Part shown: piece by piece, positions 19,351-28,010 of the stretch | Layout: each line of letters opens with the position of its first letter | Numbering within the stretch: position 1 is the stretch's first letter | From: Alphaproteobacteria bacterium | Lineage (GTDB): Bacteria; Pseudomonadota; Alphaproteobacteria; Ferrovibrionales; Ferrovibrionaceae | Assembly: GCA_026126215.1 (NCBI GenBank) | Contig: JAHCJQ010000028.1 | Coordinates: 1-32,448, forward strand | DNA: 32,448 nt | Reading direction: 5' to 3' | Translations under genes and position numbers: made by a program | Notes under the pieces: model-generated | Seen by the model: the letters and a program-made list of their open reading frames with translations, nothing else | What the model was told of the DNA's origin: nothing | The model's database searches: none

Positions 19351-20136
19351 ATGCAACTGCCGCTCTTTCAGGTCGATGCCTTCGCCGAACGGGTCTTTGC
19401 CGGCAATCCGGCGGCGGTTGTGCCGCTCGAGGGCCCGCTCGATCCTGCGCTCATGCAGGCGGTGGCGGCGGAGAACAACCTGTCGGAAACTGCCTTCTTC
19501 CATCCGGAGGGGGATGGCTTCCGGCTCTGCTGGTTTACCCCGGTCTCCGAGGTGGATCTGTGCGGCCACGCCACCCTCGCCAGCGCCTGGACCCTCTTCG
19601 AGCGGCTTGGCTGGGCGCGGCCGGAGATCGTCTTTGAGACCAGGAGCGGCCGCCTTGTCGTTCGCCGCGAGGCCGATGGATTGCTCGCCATGGATTTTCC
19701 CAGCCGCCCGCCCAGGGAAGTTCCCTGGGACGAGGCGCTGGCGGCGGCCGCTGGCGGCCGGCCAAGAGCGATGCTGGCGGCGCGCGATGCGATGCTGGTC
19801 TATGACAGCGAAGAAGAAGTGCGGGCCCTTGTGCCCGACATGGCGGCGCTCGCCCGCATGGCGCATTACGCGCTGATCGCCACCGCGCCCGGCACAGGCG
19901 GAGTGGATTTCGTCAGCCGCTTCTTCGCACCGAAGGAGGGGATACCGGAGGACCCGGTGACCGGCTCGGCGCATTGCACGCTGGTGCCCTACTGGGCGGT
20001 GCGGCTCGGGCGGGCCGGACTCGAGGCCCGTCAGGTTTCGCGGCGCGGCGGCGCCCTGCGTTGTCGCGACCGTGGCACGCGGATCGAGATCGGCGGCCGC
20101 TGCAAGCTCTACATGGAGGGGCGGATCCATGTCTGA
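19351..20136 (+). CDS. PhzF-family isomerase/epimerase-like protein
   Basis: The 261-residue protein has the diaminopimelate-epimerase-like two-lobed fold of PhzF: FQVDAFAERVFAGNPAAVV at the N-terminus, NLSETAFF with the catalytic Glu46, FTPVSEVDLCGHATLASAW, and FAPKEGIPEDPVTGSAHCTLVPYW. PhzF of phenazine synthesis isomerises trans-2,3-dihydro-3-hydroxyanthranilate. Most family members, like this one, lie outside phenazine clusters and their substrates are unknown. ATG 19351 is preceded by a strong GGAGGAGG. The end overlaps the GNAT gene by 8 bases, so the two are likely cotranslated. Confidence 0.9.
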   Translation: MQLPLFQVDAFAERVFAGNPAAVVPLEGPLDPALMQAVAAENNLSETAFFHPEGDGFRLCWFTPVSEVDLCGHATLASAWTLFERLGWARPEIVFETRSGRLVVRREADGLLAMDFPSRPPREVPWDEALAAAAGGRPRAMLAARDAMLVYDSEEEVRALVPDMAALARMAHYALIATAPGTGGVDFVSRFFAPKEGIPEDPVTGSAHCTLVPYWAVRLGRAGLEARQVSRRGGALRCRDRGTRIEIGGRCKLYMEGRIHV

Positions 20137-20626
20137 ACTGCGCCTTGCGCCGTGCCGTATCGTCCCGGCGCGCAGCCGCGCGGACGTCGCCGCGGCGCGG
20201 AGGCTGTTCGAGGCCTATGCGGCCTCGCTCGACTTCAGCCTGTGCTTCCAGGATTTCGAGCGCGAACTGAAGTCGCTGCCTGGCGAGTATGCCCCGCCGC
20301 GCGGCGCGCTGCTGCTGGCGCGGCGCGAGGAGGGCGGCGCGGCCATTGGCTGCGTGGCCCTGCGGCCGCTGGCCGAGGCGGGTGCTGCCGAGATGAAGCG
20401 GCTGTACCTGGCGCCCGAGGCGCGCGGCCTCGGCGTCGGCCGGCGGCTGGTGCAGGCGATCGTCGACGAGGCGCGCCGCCTCGGCTACCGGACGATGAAG
20501 CTCGACACGGTGGCCGGCTCGATGCAGGCCGCGATAGGCCTCTATCGCGATTTCGGCTTTCACGAGACAGCACCCTACACGCACAACCCGCAACCCGACG
20601 TCATTTACATGGAGCGCACGCTCTAG
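20129..20626 (+). CDS. GNAT family N-acetyltransferase
   Basis: A 165-residue protein with one GNAT domain. The acetyl-CoA-binding motif is YLAPEARGLGVGRRLVQAI (R-G-L-G-V-G at 99-104). The following helix-strand region is YRTMKLDTVAGSMQAAIGLYRDFGF, and it closes with the PDVIYMERTL strand. The substrate cannot be read from sequence. The start at 20129 is inside the phzF end and is preceded by GGAGGGG. Tight coupling to phzF suggests a common substrate or pathway, possibly an amino acid derivative, but that is inference. Confidence 0.9.
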   Translation: MSELRLAPCRIVPARSRADVAAARRLFEAYAASLDFSLCFQDFERELKSLPGEYAPPRGALLLARREEGGAAIGCVALRPLAEAGAAEMKRLYLAPEARGLGVGRRLVQAIVDEARRLGYRTMKLDTVAGSMQAAIGLYRDFGFHETAPYTHNPQPDVIYMERTL

Positions 20627-20677
20627 CTTCCTCCGCCCGCCATGCTACTCTGCCGCCCGCCAATGGGAGGGGAGCGC

Positions 20678-21733
20678 ATGAAGCATCGCATCGCGGTCAT
20701 CGCCGGGGATGGTATCGGCAAGGAAGTGGTGCCGGAGGGCATCCGCGCGCTGGAGGCGGCGGGCCGCAAGTTCGGCATCGAATTCGAGTGGGTCGAGTTC
20801 GACTGGTCCTGTGAAACCTACCTCAAGACCGGGCGGATGATGCCCGAGGACGGCATCCGGCAGCTCTCCGGTTTCGAAAGCATTTTTCTCGGCGCGGTCG
20901 GCTATCCCGGCGTGCCGGATCACGTTTCGCTCTGGGGTCTGCTGATTCCTTTCCGCCGACAGTTCCGCCAGTACGTGAACCAGCGTCCGGTCCGCCTCCT
21001 GCCGGGCATGACCTCGCCGCTGCGGGATCGCGGCCCGGCGGACATCGACATGATCATCGTGCGCGAGAATGTCGAGGGCGAGTATTCCGAGATCGGCGGG
21101 CGACTCTACCAGGGCAGCGACCAGGAAATGGCGATGCAGCAGACGGTCTTCACCCGGAAGGGCGTCGACCGCGTCCTGCGTCATGCCTTCGAACTCGCGC
21201 GCAGGCGCAAGCGAAAGCACGTGACGTCCGCCACCAAGTCGAACGGCATCATCCACACCATGCCTTACTGGGACGAACGCTTCCGCGCCATCGCCGCCGA
21301 GTATCCGGACGTGCAGACGGCGCAGTACCATATCGACATCCTGTGCGCGCATTTCGTGCAGCATCCGGACTGGTTCGACGTGGTGGTCGGTTCCAACCTG
21401 TTCGGCGACATCCTCTCCGATCTCGGCCCGGCGGTTGCCGGCTCGATCGGCATCGCGCCTTCCGCCAACATCAATCCCGAGCGGAAATATCCCTCGATGT
21501 TCGAGCCCGTGCATGGCTCGGCGCCCGACATCGCCGGACGCAATATCGCCAATCCGATCGGCCAGATCTGGTCGGGCGCAATGATGCTCGAGCATCTCGG
21601 GCACGGCGAGGCGGCGCGCGCCGTCGAACAGGCGATCGAGCGCGTGGTGCGCGAGGGGCGCGTGCTGACCCGCGATCTCGGCGGCCAGGCCTCGACCGAC
21701 GAACTCGGCCGGGCCATCGCCGAGGCGATCTGA
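20678..21733 (+). CDS. Tartrate / D-malate dehydrogenase-type beta-decarboxylating dehydrogenase
   Basis: The 351-residue protein belongs to the isocitrate/isopropylmalate dehydrogenase superfamily: IAVIAGDGIGKEVV at the start, RENVEGEYSEIGG, ATKSNGI, and the metal-binding VVGSNLFGDILSDLGPA. NADH-side residues lie in FEPVHGSAPDIAGRNIANP. The segment SLWGLLIPFRRQFRQYVNQR-P and IDILCAHFVQHPDWFD are typical of the TtuC/DmlA branch (tartrate dehydrogenase, D-malate dehydrogenase) rather than LeuB. It starts 51 bases after the GNAT gene with GGGAGGGGAGCGC upstream and could belong to the same unit. It converges on the aldo/keto reductase gene. Confidence 0.88.
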   Translation: MKHRIAVIAGDGIGKEVVPEGIRALEAAGRKFGIEFEWVEFDWSCETYLKTGRMMPEDGIRQLSGFESIFLGAVGYPGVPDHVSLWGLLIPFRRQFRQYVNQRPVRLLPGMTSPLRDRGPADIDMIIVRENVEGEYSEIGGRLYQGSDQEMAMQQTVFTRKGVDRVLRHAFELARRRKRKHVTSATKSNGIIHTMPYWDERFRAIAAEYPDVQTAQYHIDILCAHFVQHPDWFDVVVGSNLFGDILSDLGPAVAGSIGIAPSANINPERKYPSMFEPVHGSAPDIAGRNIANPIGQIWSGAMMLEHLGHGEAARAVEQAIERVVREGRVLTRDLGGQASTDELGRAIAEAI

Positions 21734-21745
21734 GGCGCCGGTCTC

Positions 21746-22723
21746 CTACCAGGCGACCGGGTGGGGCCGGTATGGTTCGGAAAGCCGCCGCTCTTCTTCG
21801 GCGTCGAGCTTGATTTCGAGCGCGCCAGCCAGTTCCTTGAGCTGCCCCGGCTTCGAGACGCCGATGATCGGCGCGGTGACGCCCGGCCGGCCGAGAACCC
21901 AGGCCAGCGCCACCTGCATGTTTGACAGGCCGCGCCCCTGTGCCACGGCACTGAGCGCCTCGACGACCCGGAAATCGTCCGGCTGGTAGTAGATGTTCTG
22001 TGCCTTGTCGTCGGTGCGGGCACGGCTCGTCTCGCCGAAATCGCCTGCGCGGCGGTTGCCCGCCAGGAAGCCGCGCGCCAGCGGGCTCCAGGGAATGATG
22101 CCGATGCCCTCGGCGCGGCAGAGCGGGATCATCTCCCGCTCCTCTTCGCGATAGATCAGGTTGTAGTGATTCTGCATGGTGACGAAGCGGGCAAAGCCCT
22201 CGCGCTCCGACACGGCGAGACACTTCATGAACTGCCAGGCCCACATCGACGAGGCGCCGATATGCAGCACCTTGCCCTGGCGCACCACGTCGTCGAGCGC
22301 CGCCATCACCTCCTCGGCGGGCAGTTCGGGATCGAAGCGGTGGATCTGGTAGAGATCGACATAGTCGGTGCCGAGCCGCTGCAGCGACGCGTCGATCGCA
22401 TGCCGTATGTGCTTGCGCGAAAGTCCGCGCCGGTTCGGACCATCGCCCATCGGGCCGAAGACCTTGGTGGCGATCACCACATCCTCGCGCCTGACGCCGA
22501 AATGCCGGATGGCGCGGCCGAGTATCTCTTCCGAGAGGCCGAGGGAATAGACGTCGGCCGTATCGAAGAAGTTGATGCCGAGATCGAGCGCCTCGCGGAA
22601 AAATGGCCGGCTCCGTTCCTCGTCCAGAACCCAGGGCCGCCAGTTCGGCGAGCCATAGGTCATGGTCCCGAGACAGAGCCGCGAGACCTTGAGCCCGGTG
22701 CGGCCGAGATTGACGTAATCCAT
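21746..22723 (-). CDS. Aldo/keto reductase
   Basis: A 325-residue NADPH-dependent oxidoreductase of the aldo/keto reductase superfamily (YajO/potassium-channel beta-like branch). The catalytic tetrad is visible: Asp54 and Tyr59 in FFDTADVYS, Lys87 in VIATKVFG and His128 in DLYQIHRFD. Cofactor-side motifs GASSMWAWQF, QNHYNLIYREEEREMIPLC and IPWSPLARGFLAG follow. ATG at 22723 has AGGAGGA just upstream; an extension to 22795 overlaps the neighbouring gene. The substrate is unknown. The class V enzyme lies 22 bases upstream on the same strand, so the two may be cotranscribed. Confidence 0.92.
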   Translation of the reverse strand: MDYVNLGRTGLKVSRLCLGTMTYGSPNWRPWVLDEERSRPFFREALDLGINFFDTADVYSLGLSEEILGRAIRHFGVRREDVVIATKVFGPMGDGPNRRGLSRKHIRHAIDASLQRLGTDYVDLYQIHRFDPELPAEEVMAALDDVVRQGKVLHIGASSMWAWQFMKCLAVSEREGFARFVTMQNHYNLIYREEEREMIPLCRAEGIGIIPWSPLARGFLAGNRRAGDFGETSRARTDDKAQNIYYQPDDFRVVEALSAVAQGRGLSNMQVALAWVLGRPGVTAPIIGVSKPGQLKELAGALEIKLDAEEERRLSEPYRPHPVAW

Positions 22724-22745
22724 GACTTCCTCCTGCGTCCTCGCG

Positions 22746-23879
22746 TCAGAGCGCGGCGGCAAGCGCCGAAAGCAGCCGCTCCACGTCGGTGTCATTATTG
22801 TAGAGATGGGGCGTGATTCGCACCGAATCCCCGCGCAGGCTTACATGCACCTGGCGCGCCGCCAGCCGGTCCGCCAGCCCGGCGGGTGGTCCGGCGGGAA
22901 AGCGCAGGCCGAGGAAATGCCCGGCGCGCAACGCTTCCGGTCCGGCGAGCAGTCCAAGCGCGGCCGCCTGCCCGGCGATCTGCCGGGTGCGCGCGGCGAG
23001 TGTCGCCTGGATCGCCTCGACCCCCCAATCGAGGATCTGCCGCAGCGCCGCCATGGCCATCGGCATCAGGATGAAGTTCGCGCGCTCGCCCACATCGAAG
23101 CGCCGCGCGCCGGGCTGGAAATCGGCCTGGTAGTCCACGAGGCGGGCGAAATCCTCCGATCCCAGACGACCAATCCAGTTATGCTCCAGCGGTTCGCCCT
23201 GGCGGCGCTCCGGTGCGGCATACATGAAGCCTATGGAATAGGGCGAGAGCAGCCACTTATAGGCGGCGACGACGAGGAAATCCGGTCGGATGCGCTGTAC
23301 GTCAAAGGGGAGCGCGCCGACCGATTGCGTGCCGTCTACGACCAACGCCGCGCCGACTTCGTCGAGCCGCTCACGCACGCGCGCGAGGTCGATCAGCGCG
23401 CCGTCTGTCCAGAGGCAGTGCGGCAGCGCGGCGAGCGCGGTGCGTTCGTCGATGGCGGCCAGCAGCGGCGCGGTCAGGTCCCCATTGCCGCCGCGCCGGA
23501 CCGCGACGACCTCGCCGCCGGCCCGGCGCGCCGCTTCCTGCCAGCAATAGACGTTGGAGGGAAACTGTTCCGCCAGCGTCACCACCCGCTGCCCGGCATG
23601 GATCGGCAGGTTGCGCGCGGCGACGGCCAGTCCGTAGCTCGCGGCGGGGATCAGCGCGATGCCATCGGCGTCGGCATTCACCAAGCGCGCGAAAAGGGCG
23701 CGGGCTTCCTCCGATTGGTCGAAAAAGTCCACCGGCCGCGTCTCCCAGGGCCTGACCTTGCGTCGGATGCCGGCGACGCCGGCCTCGGCCACCTGCTTCA
23801 TCAGCGGCGACATGTAGGCGCAGTTCAGGTAGGCGATGTCCTCGGGCAGGTCGAACAGGTGGCGTTGGCAGGGCAGCAT
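22746..23879 (-). CDS. Class V aminotransferase-fold PLP enzyme (cysteine desulfurase/kynureninase-like)
   Basis: A 377-residue PLP enzyme of fold type I, class V. It shows YLNCAYMSPLMKQV at the N-terminus, LPHCLWTDGALIDL, Asp182 in VVDGTQSVGALPFDV and the PLP lysine Lys208 in VVAAYKWLLSPYSIGF. The C-terminal SVRITPHLYNNDTDVERLL is typical of this class. It resembles isopenicillin-N epimerase, EgtE-like and selenocysteine-lyase-like proteins. The exact reaction cannot be told. An extension of the frame upstream to 24605 lies over the HAD gene and is not protein-like. ATG 23879 follows GCGAGG. Confidence 0.88.
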   Translation of the reverse strand: MLPCQRHLFDLPEDIAYLNCAYMSPLMKQVAEAGVAGIRRKVRPWETRPVDFFDQSEEARALFARLVNADADGIALIPAASYGLAVAARNLPIHAGQRVVTLAEQFPSNVYCWQEAARRAGGEVVAVRRGGNGDLTAPLLAAIDERTALAALPHCLWTDGALIDLARVRERLDEVGAALVVDGTQSVGALPFDVQRIRPDFLVVAAYKWLLSPYSIGFMYAAPERRQGEPLEHNWIGRLGSEDFARLVDYQADFQPGARRFDVGERANFILMPMAMAALRQILDWGVEAIQATLAARTRQIAGQAAALGLLAGPEALRAGHFLGLRFPAGPPAGLADRLAARQVHVSLRGDSVRITPHLYNNDTDVERLLSALAAAL

Positions 23880-23960
23880 TGAACCTCGCGCGGGGTTTTT
23901 TCCATCGTAGCCTGTGCTATCCATGGATGCAGCAGATATGCAGCAGGCAAGCGAGGCAGC

Positions 23961-24617
23961 ATGAGCGAGCAGAGGCCGGTCCGCGCCGTCCTGTGGGACT
24001 TCGGCGGTGTTATCCTGACCAGTCCCTTCGAGGCTTTCGCGCGCTACGAGCGCGAGATGGGGCTGCCGAAGGATTTCATCCGGCGGCTGAACAGCAGCAA
24101 CCCGCACGAGAATGCCTGGGCGCGGCTGGAGCGCGGCGATGTGGATATCGACGGCTTTGCCGAGCTGTTCGAGGCAGAGGCACAGGCGCTGGGCCATCGT
24201 CTCGATGCGCGCGCGGTGATCGACCTGCTCTCGGGCGACGTGCGCCCGGAGATGGTGGCGGCGCTGCAGGCGGTGCGCGGGCGCTACCGCACCGCATGCC
24301 TGACCAACAACGTGCGCAGGGGATCGGGTCCCGGCATGGCGCGCTCGCCGGAGAAGGCGGCGCAGATCGCGGAGATCATGCGCCTGTTCGACGAGGTGGT
24401 GGAATCGAGCCGGATCGGCGTGCGCAAGCCCGAGCCGCGCTTCTACGAGATCGCCTGCGAGCGGTTGGGCGTGCGGCCCGAGGAATCGGTGTTCCTCGAC
24501 GATCTCGGCATCAACCTCAAGCCGGCGCGCGCAATGGGCATGCGCACCATCAAGGTGGAGGACCCGGGACAGGCCATCGCCGAGCTCGAGGCCGTGCTGG
24601 GCCACAAGTTGCGCTGA
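23961..24617 (+). CDS. HAD-superfamily hydrolase with DxG motif I
   Basis: A 218-residue HAD protein of subfamily IA type. Motif I is LWDFGGVI with the nucleophile Asp13. The usual second aspartate (DxD) is a glycine here, as in YihX and ACAD10/11-like proteins. Motif II is CLTNNV, motif III the lysine in GVRKPEPRFYE, motif IV VFLDDLGINL. A helical cap lies between about 20 and 90. Likely a small-molecule phosphatase; the substrate is unknown. Divergent from the class V gene (81-base gap) and convergent with tonB (7-base gap). ATG 23961 follows GCGAGG. Confidence 0.88.
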   Translation: MSEQRPVRAVLWDFGGVILTSPFEAFARYEREMGLPKDFIRRLNSSNPHENAWARLERGDVDIDGFAELFEAEAQALGHRLDARAVIDLLSGDVRPEMVAALQAVRGRYRTACLTNNVRRGSGPGMARSPEKAAQIAEIMRLFDEVVESSRIGVRKPEPRFYEIACERLGVRPEESVFLDDLGINLKPARAMGMRTIKVEDPGQAIAELEAVLGHKLR

Positions 24618-24624
24618 GGCCGGA

Positions 24625-25419
24625 TCAGTCCATCAAACGGAAGCTAACCGGTATCTCGATCGAAGAGACCAGGGGCACGCCATCCCGTTCCGCCGGACGG
24701 AACCGCCAGGTTCGCACCGCGTCCAGAGCGGCGCGATCCAGCAGCGCATGGCCGCTGGAACTGATGACCTGTACGCTGCCGGCGCTGCCATCGGTCAGCA
24801 CTTCGACCTTGAGCGTGACGCGGCCCTCGATGCCGCGTTCCCGCGCCCGACGCGGATAAGCGGGCACCGGGTTACCGGCCTGCGGCCCGGCCAGGCGGGC
24901 CGCGCCCGCCCTGGCGAGAGCACCGGCAGGGGCCGGATTCAGGAACGCACTCGCAGCCGGGGCTGGCGGCAATGCCGAGACCGGCGGCGCCTGCTTCACC
25001 CGTTCCGCGACAGGTTCGGTGCGCTGGTGAGCGGACTCTACGGATGGCATCGTCATCGCCGCCACTGGTCTTGCCTTCGGTCGTGGCGGCGGTACCGCCT
25101 GCGCTTCCGGCAGGTTCTCGGTCGCGGAGGCGGTGACTTCCGGCGGCGCGGTCTCCAGAGGTGCTGCCTCTCCCGCCATTGTCTCTGGCGCGGGGGTCAT
25201 GTCGGGCGCCGGCGCGAACTCCGGCGATGTTTCCAGCGCATGCGCGACCTCCGGCGCGGGGGCGAAGCGGACTTCCACGACCTGCGGCGCGGGCATCTCG
25301 GGCGGGCGAGTTCCCGGCGGGCCGGCGGCGATGAGCGCCACGAGTGCCATCGCATGCGCGGCCCCGGAAATCGCAAGTGCCACGCCGAGCGAGCTGCCAA
25401 GGCCCTGCCGCGCGCTCAT
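24625..25419 (-). CDS. tonB: TonB-family energy transducer of the B12 operon
   Basis: A 264-residue protein with a short cytoplasmic start, one membrane helix (about 12-33), a Pro/Ala/Glu-rich periplasmic linker and a C-terminal TonB domain from about 185. That domain has PVPAYPRRARERGIEGRVTLKVEVLTDG, ISSSGHALLDRAALDAVRTWRFRPA and a final IPVSFRL strand. TonB passes proton-gradient energy from ExbB/ExbD to outer-membrane receptors. It is the last gene of the btu operon, overlapping btuD by 4 bases, so BtuB is the obvious partner. No exbB or exbD is nearby. Confidence 0.9.
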   Translation of the reverse strand: MSARQGLGSSLGVALAISGAAHAMALVALIAAGPPGTRPPEMPAPQVVEVRFAPAPEVAHALETSPEFAPAPDMTPAPETMAGEAAPLETAPPEVTASATENLPEAQAVPPPRPKARPVAAMTMPSVESAHQRTEPVAERVKQAPPVSALPPAPAASAFLNPAPAGALARAGAARLAGPQAGNPVPAYPRRARERGIEGRVTLKVEVLTDGSAGSVQVISSSGHALLDRAALDAVRTWRFRPAERDGVPLVSSIEIPVSFRLMD

Positions 25420-26198
25420 GACCGCCGCTCCGTGATGCGCCGCCAGGGCAGGGGGATGCGCGTGCCCTCCACCTCGATCATGGCCGCCTGGACGCTGAAG
25501 GCATTGGCAATGGCGCGCTCATCCAGAACGAGGCCTGGCTGGCCGAGCGCGGCGATGCGCCCTTCGCGCATCAGCGCCACCCGGTCGGCGAAACGCGCGG
25601 CCAGCCCCAGATCGTGCAGCACGACGATGACGCCGGCGCCGGCTTGGGCCCGGTTGCGCAGGATCTCCATGGTCTCGATCTGGTGATATGGGTCGAGTGC
25701 GGCGACCGGCTCGTCCGCCAGCAGCAGGCGCGGCTCGGAGGCCAGCATGCGGCCGATCATCGCCCGCGCCCGCTCGCCGGCGGAGAGGCCGTCGACGCGC
25801 CGCCCGGCCAGATGCCCCAGATCGGCCTCGTCCATGGCATTCTCGATGGCGTCCCGGTCGGCGGCGCTTTCGCCGGCGAAGGCGGCGCGGTACGGCAGCC
25901 GCCCAAGGGCCACCAAGTCGCGCACCCGGATCGGCCAGTGGCTCAGGGGCTGCTGCGGCAGATAGCCGATCAGCCGTGCCCGCGTCCGCGCGCCGAGGCG
26001 GGCGAGCGGTCCGCCTTCCCATTCGACGCTGCCGGCATGCGGGCGCATCAGCCCGGCCAGGCCCTTCAGCAGGGTCGACTTGCCGGCGCCGTTCGGCCCG
26101 ACCAGGGCCAGCACCTCGCCGGCGAGCAGGGCCAGACTGGCCTCCTGCACCACGAGGCGCGCGCCGCGTCGCAGCGATAGCGAGCGGGCGGCGATCAT
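25416..26198 (-). CDS. btuD: Cobalamin ABC transporter ATP-binding protein
   Basis: A 260-residue ABC ATPase of the FecE/BtuD type. Walker A is GPNGAGKST at 34-42, the Q-loop lies in YLPQQP, the signature is LSAGE at 138-142, Walker B LLLADEP at 158-164, the D-loop AALDP, and the switch histidine in VVLHDLGLAARFAD. It drives import through BtuC. It overlaps btuC upstream and tonB downstream by 4 bases each. Sequence alone would also allow iron-siderophore or haem import; the cobalamin riboswitch at the operon head decides for B12 or a related corrinoid. Confidence 0.9.
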   Translation of the reverse strand: MIAARSLSLRRGARLVVQEASLALLAGEVLALVGPNGAGKSTLLKGLAGLMRPHAGSVEWEGGPLARLGARTRARLIGYLPQQPLSHWPIRVRDLVALGRLPYRAAFAGESAADRDAIENAMDEADLGHLAGRRVDGLSAGERARAMIGRMLASEPRLLLADEPVAALDPYHQIETMEILRNRAQAGAGVIVVLHDLGLAARFADRVALMREGRIAALGQPGLVLDERAIANAFSVQAAMIEVEGTRIPLPWRRITERRS

Positions 26199-27181
26199 GG
26201 CGCGGCCTCCCGACGCGATGCGAGCACCAGCCAGAGGAAGAAGGGCGCGCCGAGGAGTGCGGTGAAGACGCCGAGCCTGAGTTCCTGCGCACCGGAAAGC
26301 AGCCGTACCAGCAGATCGGCGGCGAGCGCCAGCGCCGCGCCACCGAGCGCGCTTGGCAGAAGCAGCCCACCGGGACGCTGGCCGGCCAGCGGGCGCAGCA
26401 GGTGCGGCACCACCAGTCCGATGAAGCCGACCGAGCCGACGACCGAGGTGACCGCGCCTACGGCCAGTCCGCTACCCAACACGATGCGTGCCTGCAACAG
26501 GCGGAGATTGACGCCGAGGCTGGCGGCGACATCCTCGCCCAAGGTCAGCGCATCGAGCGCGCGGCCGGTGAAGGCAAGCAGCCCAAGGCCCGCCAGCACC
26601 GGCAGGAGCACCAGTCGCACATGCTCCATGCTGCGGTCGGCCAACGAGCCGAGCAGCCAGAACAGGATCTCCGCCGCCGCAAAGGGACTGGGCGCGAGGT
26701 TGAGGGCGAGCGAGGTGAGCGCGGCGGCAATGGAATTGACCGCGACGCCGGCCAGGATCAGCGTGTGGATCGAGGCGGAAAGACCGGCCAGGGCATAGAT
26801 GAGCAGGATGGCGATAAGCGCGCCCGCCATGCCACCGGCGGGCAGGGCGAAGGCAAAGGCGGCGGCGAAGCCGAAATAGAAGGCGATCACTGCGCCGAGC
26901 GCCGCCGAGGCGGTGACGCCGATCAGCGCCGGCTCTGCCAGCGGGTTGCGCAGCAGGCCCTGCAACGCCGCGCCGGCCAGGCCCATGCTGGCGCCGACCA
27001 TTAGGCCGAGGAGTGCCCTCGGCAGACGGATCTCGAACAGGATCAGCGCTTCGGGCGAAGCGGGCGCTGCGAGCGCCCCGCGCAGCAGTCCGGCATCGAC
27101 CGCGCCGCCCGGGCCGGTCGCCAGGCTCAAGGCAAACAGGGCCAGCGCGGCGAGCGCGAGCAGGGGGGTCAGGACCCTCAT
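26195..27181 (-). CDS. btuC: Cobalamin ABC transporter permease (FecCD/BtuC family)
   Basis: A 328-residue, very hydrophobic protein with about nine to ten membrane helices. FecCD-family landmarks are RLPRALLGLMVGASMGLAGAALQGLLRNPLAEPALIGVTASAALGA near the N-terminus, GVAVNSIAAALTSL in the middle, and VGSVGFIGLVVPHLLRPL near the C-terminus, where the loop contacts the ATPase. It forms the inner-membrane pore for corrinoid import. It overlaps btuF and btuD by 4 bases each. Confidence 0.92.
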   Translation of the reverse strand: MRVLTPLLALAALALFALSLATGPGGAVDAGLLRGALAAPASPEALILFEIRLPRALLGLMVGASMGLAGAALQGLLRNPLAEPALIGVTASAALGAVIAFYFGFAAAFAFALPAGGMAGALIAILLIYALAGLSASIHTLILAGVAVNSIAAALTSLALNLAPSPFAAAEILFWLLGSLADRSMEHVRLVLLPVLAGLGLLAFTGRALDALTLGEDVAASLGVNLRLLQARIVLGSGLAVGAVTSVVGSVGFIGLVVPHLLRPLAGQRPGGLLLPSALGGAALALAADLLVRLLSGAQELRLGVFTALLGAPFFLWLVLASRREAAP

Positions 27182-28008
27182 GGTGTGTGCCCCTCGGCCG
27201 CGATACGTGCCACGGCCGCGACCGCCCAGGGGCCGGGGCAGGTCCAGTCCGCGGAAGAGATGACGATCTGGCGCGCTGCGCGCGCATAGGCATCCAGCGC
27301 CGGATGGCGCAGCAGCGCCTGGGCGAGCGAGGGCAGTTCGGGGCGATAGACTTCAAGGATCAGGATCTCCGGGCGGGCGCGGATCAGACTTTCAAGCGGC
27401 AGATAGCCGCCCTGCGGCAAGCCGAGCGAAGGCGCGATGTTCGCGAGCCCGGCCTGCGTCAGCACGTCTGAGGAAAGCTGGCCCTCGCCGATCGCGATGC
27501 CATTGGCCTGATAGATCACGGTGCGCGGGCTGCCGGAATCAGGCGGCCGCGACACTTCCGCGAGGCGGCGTTGCATGGCGGCGATCAGCCGTTCGGCGCG
27601 GGCCTCGACGCCGAGACGCTTCGCCAGGCGGCGGATTTCCGCCGTCCCGTCACCGAAACCGCCAACGATGCCGACCTCGTGCAAGGGGACGCCGAGCCGC
27701 CGGAGCAGTTGCACGCTGGCCCGCGCCGTAAAGGCACCGGTCAGCACCAGATCCGGTGACAGCCGCAGGACCGCTTCCGCATCCGCCGCGACCATGGGCA
27801 GGCCGGCCGCCTCGCCGGCGAGTGGCGCGAGATCGGCATCGCGCGAGAGGGAGGAGAGTGCGGCGATGCGCGGGTGTTCGACCAGGAGGAGCAGCATCTG
27901 GTCGGCGCAGAGATTGAGCGAGACGATCCGCTCCGGCCTATCGCCCGCCAAGGCTGGCGCCGCAAGCAGCGCCAGCGCAAGGGGCAGGAGATGGGCCAGG
28001 CGCCACAT
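27178..28008 (-). CDS. btuF: Cobalamin-binding periplasmic protein
   Basis: A 276-residue class III substrate-binding protein. The signal peptide is cleaved near ALA-GD (after residue 21). The start of the mature protein, PERIVSLNLCADQMLLLL, is typical of BtuF/FepB-like proteins in proteobacterial B12 clusters. Two lobes are joined by the expected long helix (about 130-155). It hands corrinoid from BtuB to BtuCD. The start lies 2 bases after the btuB stop, and the end overlaps btuC by 4 bases. Confidence 0.88.
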   Translation of the reverse strand: MWRLAHLLPLALALLAAPALAGDRPERIVSLNLCADQMLLLLVEHPRIAALSSLSRDADLAPLAGEAAGLPMVAADAEAVLRLSPDLVLTGAFTARASVQLLRRLGVPLHEVGIVGGFGDGTAEIRRLAKRLGVEARAERLIAAMQRRLAEVSRPPDSGSPRTVIYQANGIAIGEGQLSSDVLTQAGLANIAPSLGLPQGGYLPLESLIRARPEILILEVYRPELPSLAQALLRHPALDAYARAARQIVISSADWTCPGPWAVAAVARIAAEGHTP

Positions 28009-28010
28009 GC

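Noticed and set aside
23883..23901. GC-rich stretch followed by six T's, possible terminator
   Set aside because: No real stem can be drawn before the T-run, and it lies between two divergent genes where the minus-strand ribosome site is expected.
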